Shown here: piece by piece, positions 55,729 to 64,000 of the stretch
Position numbering within the stretch: the stretch's first letter is position 1
Layout: the number at the start of each line of letters is the position of its first letter
DNA from: Plasmodium relictum
Taxonomy: Eukaryota > Apicomplexa > Aconoidasida > Haemosporida > Plasmodiidae
Assembly: GCF_900005765.1 (NCBI RefSeq)
Contig: NC_041692.1
Span: 1,550,001 to 1,614,000 of the forward strand
Length of the DNA: 64,000 bases
Reading direction: 5' to 3'
Notes under the pieces: model-generated
Databases searched by the model: none
Told to the model about the DNA's origin: nothing
What the model saw: the letters and a program-made list of their open reading frames with translations, nothing else
Position numbers and translations under genes: made by a program

Positions 55729-57429
55729 TTATTCTGCTACTTTATTTACATTTGTTTCTGGTTTTGGTTCTATTATTTCTTCACTTTTTACATTTTCTTC
55801 TACTTCTACTTCTGCTTCTCTTGTTTCTCCATCTTCTACTTCTGGTTTTGTTGTTTCATCATTTTCTATGTTTGTTTTTTCTTCTACTTTTGGTTCTGTT
55901 GTTTCATCATCTTCTATATTTGTTTCTACTACATCATTTACATTGGCTGTTTCTGCTTCTGTTTCTGTTGTTTTTTCACTTTCCACATTCTCTTGTTCTG
56001 TTTTTGCATATGCTATATTATAATTTTGGCTTTTTCTTGTATAGTAATTAATTTCATCTATAATCCTATCAATATGTTTTAATAGATGAATATCCTGTTC
56101 TGACAATGAATTGTGTGCTTCATTTTGATCATGATTTAGAACATCTTCTAAATTATTATCATTATTATTTGATAAATTGTCTTGATTCGTATTACTTCTG
56201 AAATTTCTCATATTTCTTTGTCCTTCTAACTTTGGATTTTTTTGAGGAAATATTTTACTTTTAATAAATTTCAAGAAATTTTTAAGTTTACTAAATAATA
56301 ACTTCATACCAATTTCTATAATTCCCTTTTTCATATCATTAATATCAAGTGATTCATTAATTGTTGGATCAGATTCCCCGTTTTCTCTTGCTTTTCTTCT
56401 TCTATATGATGCATATGCATTGTGCAATGTTTTTAATAAATATTCCTTTAATTTATTTAAGAAAACACTTTTTATTTTATCAATAAGTATTTCGTGAGAA
56501 GTAAGTTTTGTTTTTAAGTGATCTAATTTATTAAAGACGTCTTCATCTAAACTTAAGGAAGGTTTAGCTATTTGTTTACCACTTTTTTCAATTAATTGTT
56601 CAGCTAATTCTTTACCATCACTTATAATATTAACTAAACTATTGTCAGCACTAGTAGTTCCATCTTGAAGTATAGTATTTGATACTGTATCTACAAGTTT
56701 CATTCCCCCATTGCCTATAAGATCTGATAAATTATCATTGACTAGACCTTCTATACTAAAACCACCCAATTCATAATTTTGAATATTGTTTGTGATATTA
56801 TCTATTCCATTGTAAATATCATCTAGCTCGTTTTTTAATTGATATAATTCCTGTAAATCTTGAAATTCTTTTTGGTCATCTAAAGATAACTCATTTTGAA
56901 TTAAATCTTGATTTCTCTGAAGATGATCAACATTATTTCTTAAACTCCTCAAATTGTTACTCAAATTCATAAGTGATGCATTATTATCATTATTAATTAA
57001 CAATACCGCTTTATGTTCTCTTATGCTATCTATTATTTTTCTTAACACATCAATATCTTTTGTTTGTAACTCTATAATATTAATTATTTTTTTTAAGTTA
57101 TCTGCATTTATTCTAAAATTATCTGTATATTCTTCTGTTCCAAAATTACTTATTATATTTCTTAATAATTCCAAATTTTCTCTGTTATTAAGGGTTCCTA
57201 TGCATTCATTTCTAATGTTTGCACAATTTTCCCTTTGGATATGGTTAAACCATGGTAACTTATCATTCTGACTACAATATTCACATCTAATTATTTTAAG
57301 TAGCCTGTCGTAATTATTCAGAAGACAATTCTCGCAAGGTCTAATAACACTATCTTCATTTAAAGCATTTGTGAATTTATTATTAATTAGGAAGATAAAA
57401 AAAGTAAACAATAAAATACGTAGACCCAT
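55729..57429 (-). CDS. MSP9: Merozoite surface protein 9 (acidic basic repeat antigen)
   Basis: A 566-residue secreted protein, shorter than the P. falciparum protein (about 743). A signal peptide (1-22, GLRILLFTFFIFLI core) is followed by a Cys-rich N-terminal part with six cysteines in 32-76 (C32, C35, C49, C52, C69, C76; CENC and CEYC pairs). A mainly helical middle follows. A basic stretch (YRRRKAREN) lies near residue 350 and a Lys-rich amphipathic region comes next. The last 90 residues are acidic with degenerate Thr/Glu/Val/Pro repeats (TTEPKVEEK, TTKPEVED). There is no transmembrane segment or GPI signal, so it should be peripheral on the merozoite surface and in the parasitophorous vacuole. 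In human parasites MSP9 associates with MSP1 in binding red-cell band 3. Single exon. The start is the first ATG before the signal peptide. Confidence 0.88.
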   Translation of the reverse strand: MGLRILLFTFFIFLINNKFTNALNEDSVIRPCENCLLNNYDRLLKIIRCEYCSQNDKLPWFNHIQRENCANIRNECIGTLNNRENLELLRNIISNFGTEEYTDNFRINADNLKKIINIIELQTKDIDVLRKIIDSIREHKAVLLINNDNNASLMNLSNNLRSLRNNVDHLQRNQDLIQNELSLDDQKEFQDLQELYQLKNELDDIYNGIDNITNNIQNYELGGFSIEGLVNDNLSDLIGNGGMKLVDTVSNTILQDGTTSADNSLVNIISDGKELAEQLIEKSGKQIAKPSLSLDEDVFNKLDHLKTKLTSHEILIDKIKSVFLNKLKEYLLKTLHNAYASYRRRKARENGESDPTINESLDINDMKKGIIEIGMKLLFSKLKNFLKFIKSKIFPQKNPKLEGQRNMRNFRSNTNQDNLSNNNDNNLEDVLNHDQNEAHNSLSEQDIHLLKHIDRIIDEINYYTRKSQNYNIAYAKTEQENVESEKTTETEAETANVNDVVETNIEDDETTEPKVEEKTNIENDETTKPEVEDGETREAEVEVEENVKSEEIIEPKPETNVNKVAE

Positions 57430-60400
57430 TTTTTCAAAAAAAAATTAAATTAAAATTTTTATATAAAAAAAAATTGCTTTTAAAATATATATATTTGCAC
57501 TTTAAAAAAATATATATATGTTACAAATATGTAATAATAAAAATTGAAATATATAACTATAAAAAATAAATATAATTTTAAATAATTTGCACCTCAAAAA
57601 AAAGTAATTAAAAAAAAAAATAAATAAATAAAAAGAAAAAATTCTTAAATATATTATAACATAATAATTTTTTTTTTTTTTTTTTATTACAGTTGTAAAT
57701 ATGTTTAGAAAAATTCAAATGAATTCGTTATTACAATTTATTACATAAAAAGTGCATGCAAGGAAAATATGTGTATACTTCATAAATAAACGAAATAATT
57801 ACGTTTTTGAAATAAAAATTAATATTTATATATTTTAAAAATAAATTTTAGTATTGTATTTTTTAAATTAATATAATGAAAAAAAAAAAATAAAATAAAA
57901 ATAGTGCTATAACTCTTAATAAAAAATTTATTCTAAAATGTGTAAAATTAAATGTATATTTTCATAAATTTAAAATAATTTTGAAAAAAAATTATCAAAT
58001 AGTAAAGAAAAAAAAAAAATTGTGACGAAAAATAAAATGTGCGTTATTTTAATGATATATTTATTTGTATACAACCGTTTTAAAATATTTTAATTGTTAT
58101 GACAAGAAAAAATTCATCTTCCACATGGTAATTAACTATTTATTTTATTTTATTGAATCTTTAAATTAATATATAACTGTCTATTTTTTAGTTTTTTAAT
58201 TATATATAAAAATAATTTTTATATTACCAAAAAAATGCTTTAAAAAAACTACAACAAAATCTTAATGCACCCTTAAAAAAAATTATTTTTTTTTTTTTAT
58301 TTCTAAACCATTATTGATAAAAATATATTAGTATAAAATGTTATTAATATAAAAAACTATCAATATAATATCTTGACAAAAATATTTACATAAAAAAAAG
58401 ATGATAGTATAAAATTTTATAAATCTAAAAAAAAAAAGTGATATATTTATTTTTATTTCTCTTTTTTTAATAAGAATGAAGCACCTTTGTTTATGCACCA
58501 AGAATAATAGTTAATTTTTTTTCTCTCTTTCTCTTAATACCTACATAAGTAATATTCTTATTATGTAATATAATTTGAATTCAAAAAATAAAAAAAAAAA
58601 AAGATATCAACCTCATTTAAATATTAAGACCACAGAAAAAATTTTTTTTTTTTTTTTTTTTTATTGCCCACTAAAATTTACATACAAAAAAAAAAGTATA
58701 TATATATATATTATATATATTTATAAGTATTTTTTTTTTTTTTTATTGTCTACTAATATTATTTAAAAATAATTTATCCTTTTTTTTTTATTTTTTAATA
58801 AACTATTTCTCTTTTATCTTATCTTTCTAAAAATATTCACTCTTCTACCTTTTTCCTGTCCACTAATGGTTACTAAAATGAATATATAAATTTCTATTAA
58901 AATTATTTAAGCTAAAGAAAAATAAAAAAGATAAAAATTGAAATATAATTATGAATTCTCTTTTTTTTACCTATTTTCATATGAGTAAGTGATGTGTTTA
59001 TTATTCAGAATTATTTAATAAAGAAAATTGTTATCAAGTAAAATAAAGGCCTATATAAATAATAATATAATCTTTTTATATATTGTTTATATATTATCTA
59101 TAAAATAGAAAGGTATATATATATATTGCTTATTTTTGAAGCCTCTTTCTTTTTTTTTAGTCCATTTGTTAACGTTTTTTTATCTAAGCTATATGTGTCT
59201 ACTTAATTACCAAAATGTTATTTTTTTTTGAAATGTAAAAATTAATAAAAAAAAAATATATTAAAATTATTGTCTTTTTTTTTTTATTTGTTTTTTCTTA
59301 AGTATATCTTTGATTAAAATATAAATATTTAATATCATGTACTTTTTAATTTTCTTTTTTATGAAAAAAAAAGAAAAACAAAAGAAATTTTCCTACAATA
59401 TGTATATAATATTTATACTACCTATTAATTTTATTGTAAGAAAAATTAAAGTTGTATAAATTATATATTACTTAAAAAAAAAAAAGATAAAAAAAAATTT
59501 TAATTTAAATTTAATAACATCATTAAAATAAATACTAGTAATAATAAATTACCATACAATTTAAAGTAAAATATCAATTATATAAAAAAATAAAATCGTA
59601 CACAAAACAAGTGGAAAAACTTTTGGTTTACACCGATGTAGAGGAAAAAAAAAAAGTATTTCTAAAAAACATAACAGCATGATGGAAATAAAATTTTTAA
59701 AAAAAAGAATATTACATCAAAAAAAAAAAATTTAACCGAGCTATAAAAAGAAAAGGAAGAAATAAAAATAAACAATATTTATTTAACAAAATAAATCATA
59801 AATTAAATAAGTGAAAAATACATTATGAAAACTTTATATAATATTTTTATTAGATCTTAAAATTAATAAATCAATAAAATATAGAAAAATCGAAATATAT
59901 ATTGTCAAATAAAGGACAGTATAAATGATTTTATATTTGTTTTAATATTAATTTATTAAATGATCATAAAAAAAAAATGATAATGAAAGTTAGGTGTATT
60001 TGTTGCGTACATAAATTATGTATGTCTTGAAAAAAATTAATGTGAATGGATATAAGACATTAAACCAAAATATAAAAAGAGAAGATTCTTTCTTATTATC
60101 TGAGAATAATTGACTATTGACAAGAAATATTGTAGAATTTGAGTATTTGTTAGATAAAAAGAAAAATAATATAATGAAAAATAATGAAGGTGATCTAATA
60201 AATGAAAAATCAACTTGAAATTAGAAACATATATTTTAACTGAATTAAATACTCAATTATATTAAAATTTTAATATTATTTTGTTTTATGAAATCTGAAA
60301 TAAGTTTTAAAAAAAAAAAAATACAATTTTTCTAATGATGTTATTTTTTTATTTATATATAAATAAACATAATACTTATATATTCCTTTTTTCTTTTCTT

Positions 60401-61131
60401 TTGCTTCAAGATACTGAATTTTATAAAATAATTTGTATTCATGTACTGATATTTCTCTAAAGAGTTAAACAAGAGTTGACGAAAATAATGAAAATCAAAT
60501 CATTTTGAAACTGAAATGAAAAAAAAAAGTTAAACTTTAATAATAAGAAAATAATAAACATATTATTTTATTAATTAGAAAATGTATTATCTCTAATTTG
60601 TTCATGTAATTTTATTAAATATTTTTCTTATAAAATTTTTCATATGTTAATTTATAATTTTCACTTTTTCTTCACTACAAAATTTTTTAAAATGTTTTTT
60701 TTATTTTTATTTTTTATAAAGCATATTTAGTAATACTTTACGTTATTTATATGAAGTATTTTTTTTTTTTTTTTTTAATATATAAAATTTCTTTTTATAA
60801 ATGTCTTTTTTCTTTATTTTGATTTTTATTAAATAATTTTAGTTCAGTTATATTGTTTAAATTTTGCTTTATATAAAATTAACACATATAAACTCATATT
60901 GAAAAATTAAAAAAGAATATAAAAAAAAAAAAAAAAAGTGAAACAGAATAAAACAAAATAAAGGATGAAAGATATATATAAAAAAAAATATTAGAGGTGT
61001 AAAAAGAAATAAAATAATAATTTATATAAGTTATTGAAGTTTCAAAATGAATAAATCTTAAAAAAAAAAAACATAAATATAAATATTAATTTTGTTTTTT
61101 TTTCTTGTTAATAGTTAAAATGTGAGTGAAT
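57430..61131. other. 3.7 kb divergent intergenic region upstream of MSP9
   Basis: Holds the MSP9 promoter (minus strand) and the promoter of the YCII-like gene (plus strand). Mostly A+T desert with poly-T runs and TA runs (58697-58721). A locally G+C-richer island at about 59977-60508 looks like broken coding sequence and is listed separately. Confidence 0.55.
59977..60508 (+). pseudogene. Candidate decayed small gene
   Basis: Bases 59977-60218 have about 21-25% G+C by my count, against roughly 10% around them, similar to real exons here. One frame starts at 59977 (MIMKVRCICCVHKL...) and stops at 60030. Another frame, starting at an ATG at 60018, runs 31 codons, hits TGA at 60111 and continues 34 more codons to TGA at 60216. 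After a T-rich stretch ending CTTCAAG (60410), a second coding-like block runs to 60508 with an internal TAA at 60458. Frameshift, in-frame stops and a possible intron suggest a dead two-exon gene. I cannot identify its family. It could also be a non-coding RNA exon or chance. Confidence 0.35.
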
Positions 61132-64000
61132 ATGCATAAATTTTATATATACATTTTTTTAATAATATTCTTAAAAAAATGGAAAGTTTATAGTTCAGTA
61201 AATATAAAAAAAAAAGAATATTATTTCTTTAATTCTTTAAATGAAATTGAAAACAAATATTCATTAGGAAGAGAAAAAATTCTTTTATTTTTTAATAAAA
61301 ATATTAAAAGTAATTACAATAAGAATACCTTTAACAATATCAGTAAGGATAAAAATATATTTTCAAAGATAAAAAAAAAATTGAAGTTAAATAAAAAAAA
61401 AATAACATCTAAAAACATTAATTCAACTAATAAATTAAGAAAAAATGATGAGCTGAAAAGAAAAAAAAGTATATACTTCTCTTTTATTTATAATAAATTG
61501 GCTAGTAGCACAAAAAGCAATGATCAGACAAAAAAAAAAAAAAAATGTTTTATTTACGATGATGAAGAAAAACATATGGATCCTGAATTGTATGAAAGTT
61601 TAGGTGGTTGTATAGAAAATGATATAAAAAATAATTATTTTGATACATTATTAGACTGTAGTGAAGATGATTATAATTATGATGAAGAAGAATTTGATCA
61701 AGATGATTTAAGTGAAGAAACAAAAAGAAAAAAGTATTATGCATACGGTAGAAGATTTGCCGATAAAGATTTTAATTCTGAACATGTTCAGAAATATTAT
61801 CAGCATCTGCCTAAATATTTTGAAGATAATAATATGTGTTCTAATAAAAATTTTAAAAATGTATATGAATCAAATAAAATTGAAAATTTAGAAAGAAATA
61901 TAAGAGAAGAAGATTTATATTATCCATCTGTTCCAATAAACTGGAAAGTATATGTTTGCCTATTTTTTGATAAAAAATACAACTATGAAAGTAGTAGTGA
62001 TAAAAAAGTTTATGATAAATTTAATAAAAGTATTCGCCATAAATTTGTTATGGAGTTTTTATCATGGGTGAAAATATCTACAAGAATATATCAGAATACT
62101 TCCAAAATGTTGATGTTATTTAATTTAAAAAGAAACAATAATATATATGGAAATTTGTTCTTTTTCACATCATTAAATTTGCATTATGCTAATTTGTTTA
62201 TGAAATCCAATCCATATGTTAAACTTGGTTTATGTGAAGAATTATATTTATATTCATATGAAGGAAATAATGACCATTTTTTAATAGGAAATTTTCCTAA
62301 TTTATTTATAGAAAAAAACTACTTACTTATAAAATTCTTTATGCCAAACAAATTAAAAGACATAAACGATTTATATGAAAAGCATATGAGATTTTATATT
62401 ACTTCAAACATGATTTTTAAATTAGGTGTTCTAAAAAAAGCGCGTAAAGATAATTTAAAGGATCTTTTTTTAACATCTTATCAGTATTTACCAATCACTG
62501 AAGACCAGACAAAAAAAATTTTAAATAAATTTGATAAAGAATTCAAAATTTTTGAAAAGTGTAACAGTATTGAAATAAATAAAAATTGTGAAATAGAAAA
62601 TATAGAATATGGTAATAATGAAAAAGTGAAAAATAATAAACATAAAAAAAAAAAGGAACTTGAAAGTAATCCATTTAATGAAAATGAAGTAAACGAAGAT
62701 ACAAATGATAGTTGTATAAAGAAGGATTACCAAAGATATAATATAAACTGCTTAGCTGAACTATGTATAATAAATTGCAGAAATAAAGAAGACGCTTTAG
62801 AATTTCTTGAAAAAGATCCTTATACAAGATGTTGTTTTTATGAGAGTATATTTTTTTCCGAAGTAGCAGAAGTTTCTCCTCATGTAAAGTATTCAGAAGG
62901 GTATATGCCTAAAATTCGATCGGGATTAGATTATAAATATGAACTAAATACTGATTTAAATCCATCAGAATGTTTACAAGATAGACCTGAATTTTTAGAA
63001 AATAAAAGTTTAAAAGAAAAGAAATTAAAAAATTATGAAAAAGTAGATTTCGATTTAATAGATACATTCATAAAATTGAAATATACTAATAAGGAAATAC
63101 AATATGAAAATGATAATCTAAAAGAAAGTCAAATCGGAATAGATGAAACATATATGAAAAATGAAATAAAAAATGAAAAAAAAAAAGACAATTTTTTACA
63201 AGAAATTCAAGAAAATAGTAATGGTATTTTCAGTGAACAGGATAAAAAAAAGTCCCAGAATAGTCCTATTATAAATAAAGAATATAAAAAAATTAATGAA
63301 GTTCCAACAAAATTTTTAGAGAATAATATAGTTAAAAATAAATATAAAAAATACAAAGTAAAAATAGTTGATTACAATAATGATTATATTGATTATATAT
63401 GCAACGTTCAAAGAAACAAAATATTATATGTAAAAAAGAAAGCAAAAGATAATTCAATAAATAAAAAATTGAAAAATGAAGAAACTAATGATTCCTTTTC
63501 CAATATATATGATATTTTGTCTAAGGATATGAGAAATCCTAATATAAATAAAGAAAAGGATATAATATTAATAGACAATACGTTACAATTTTTTGATCAT
63601 ATATTTTTTAAAGACTATTTGGCGGATTTTGTGTATATTTCTTTACCACCTGGTGAATATATTGAAGATGCAAATTCAATTAAAGATGAAAAGAATTTTG
63701 ATTTCTCTATTTTTAATAATTCTTTGGCAACAGAGGAAGATTTTCTAAAAAGAAGAAATTTTCAACCAAGATTTCTAAAAGGAATATGGTTAAAAAAAAA
63801 GCATTCAAAAATTTTATTTTATGATAAACAAAACAATGCCTTGTTATTTGGGACAGGAATCGACAAAACCTTTTCTTGGAACAAAAAAGTTGATGACAAA
63901 ATTATGAAAAGAGCATTAATAAATATGGAAATAGCTTATGAAAAAATAAGAAAAGGAAGTTCAGTTTTTCAAGATAATGTAACTGTTCATCAAGAAAATG
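61132..64000 (+). CDS. Secreted/apicoplast-type protein with two YCII-like domains (3' end outside window)
   Basis: Starts at ATG 61132 (MHKFYIYIFLIIFLKKWKVY), a signal peptide followed by a Lys/Asn-rich stretch like an apicoplast transit peptide. The frame is open to the window end (at least 956 codons). Two segments look like YCII domains, a small dimeric alpha/beta fold. The first is residues 270-378: NWKVYVCLFF, RHKFVMEFL, LFFFTSLNLHYANLF, SNPYVKLGL. The second, partial, is at about 538-581: CIINCRNKEDALEFLEKDPY. Both end in the family's D/N-P-(Y/F) turn after an Ala-containing helix. Bacterial YCII proteins include YciI and dechlorinase-like enzymes; no function is known here. Later parts (about 800-950) also look structured (FVYISLPPGEYIEDA; GIWLKKKHSKILFYDKQNNA). 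The gene is divergent from MSP9. Confidence 0.7.
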   Translation, partial: MHKFYIYIFLIIFLKKWKVYSSVNIKKKEYYFFNSLNEIENKYSLGREKILLFFNKNIKSNYNKNTFNNISKDKNIFSKIKKKLKLNKKKITSKNINSTNKLRKNDELKRKKSIYFSFIYNKLASSTKSNDQTKKKKKCFIYDDEEKHMDPELYESLGGCIENDIKNNYFDTLLDCSEDDYNYDEEEFDQDDLSEETKRKKYYAYGRRFADKDFNSEHVQKYYQHLPKYFEDNNMCSNKNFKNVYESNKIENLERNIREEDLYYPSVPINWKVYVCLFFDKKYNYESSSDKKVYDKFNKSIRHKFVMEFLSWVKISTRIYQNTSKMLMLFNLKRNNNIYGNLFFFTSLNLHYANLFMKSNPYVKLGLCEELYLYSYEGNNDHFLIGNFPNLFIEKNYLLIKFFMPNKLKDINDLYEKHMRFYITSNMIFKLGVLKKARKDNLKDLFLTSYQYLPITEDQTKKILNKFDKEFKIFEKCNSIEINKNCEIENIEYGNNEKVKNNKHKKKKELESNPFNENEVNEDTNDSCIKKDYQRYNINCLAELCIINCRNKEDALEFLEKDPYTRCCFYESIFFSEVAEVSPHVKYSEGYMPKIRSGLDYKYELNTDLNPSECLQDRPEFLENKSLKEKKLKNYEKVDFDLIDTFIKLKYTNKEIQYENDNLKESQIGIDETYMKNEIKNEKKKDNFLQEIQENSNGIFSEQDKKKSQNSPIINKEYKKINEVPTKFLENNIVKNKYKKYKVKIVDYNNDYIDYICNVQRNKILYVKKKAKDNSINKKLKNEETNDSFSNIYDILSKDMRNPNINKEKDIILIDNTLQFFDHIFFKDYLADFVYISLPPGEYIEDANSIKDEKNFDFSIFNNSLATEEDFLKRRNFQPRFLKGIWLKKKHSKILFYDKQNNALLFGTGIDKTFSWNKKVDDKIMKRALINMEIAYEKIRKGSSVFQDNVTVHQEN

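Noticed and set aside
55659-56051. 130-codon Leu/Phe-rich plus-strand frame
   Set aside because: Antisense shadow of the acidic Glu/Thr repeats of MSP9.
58575-58766. 63-codon frame upstream of MSP9
   Set aside because: Poly-Lys, poly-Phe and Ile-Tyr runs only, from A-, T- and TA-repeats; no ATG.

Overview
The window is nuclear DNA from a Plasmodium species. It is extremely A+T-rich, with intergenic DNA that looks roughly 90% A+T. Its proteins carry long Asn/Lys low-complexity inserts, its introns are short with poly-T tracts before AG, and its genes form a recognisable malaria-parasite order. From memory, potassium channel K1, CYC2, ELP3, NEK1 and MSP9 occur in this order and orientation on P. 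falciparum chromosome 12 (about PF3D7_1227200 to PF3D7_1228600). The very high A+T and the short, divergent MSP9 suggest an avian-type Plasmodium rather than P. falciparum itself, but species cannot be fixed from the sequence alone.

Layout. 1-3171 (+): 3' part of K+ channel K1 (two RCK modules, with a small last exon). 3648-6719 (+): C12orf4/FERRY3-like protein. 7075-9900 (-): Trf4/Cid1-type nucleotidyltransferase. 11242-18336 (-): giant cyclin CYC2. 18337-22494: 4.2 kb divergent intergenic region. 22495-25127 (+): two-exon coiled-coil protein with an RWD-like end (SPC24-like candidate). 25936-28586 (-): three-exon coiled-coil protein. 30410-33454 (-): ELP3 with a C-terminal membrane anchor. 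34209-35711 (+): RsuA-type pseudouridine synthase. 36373-36816 (+): small protein with an organelle-like leader. 37019-38563 (-): three-exon DNAAF11/LRRC6 orthologue. 39208-41412 (+): unknown helical protein. 44569-47321 (+): NEK1 kinase, two exons. 48477-52238 (+): unknown protein with a probable mini first exon. 53336-54726 (+): second RsuA-type pseudouridine synthase, three exons. 55729-57429 (-): merozoite surface protein MSP9. 57430-61131: 3.7 kb divergent intergenic region holding a likely decayed gene. 61132-64000 (+): secreted protein with two YCII-like domains, running off the window.

The genes do not form an operon-like pathway; this is core, syntenic chromosome. Loose themes are cell cycle and division (CYC2, NEK1, SPC24-like), male-gamete flagellum assembly (DNAAF11), RNA modification (ELP3, two pseudouridine synthases, nucleotidyltransferase), ion transport (K1) and merozoite invasion (MSP9). 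I rebuilt intron junctions by matching GT/AG sites with reading phase for eight genes. I saw no tRNA, rRNA, CRISPR array, insertion sequence or clearly new multi-gene system. The most unusual items are the missed K1 exon, the FERRY3-like and YCII-like proteins, the possible decayed gene near 60 kb and the exon-like segment near 20.9 kb.
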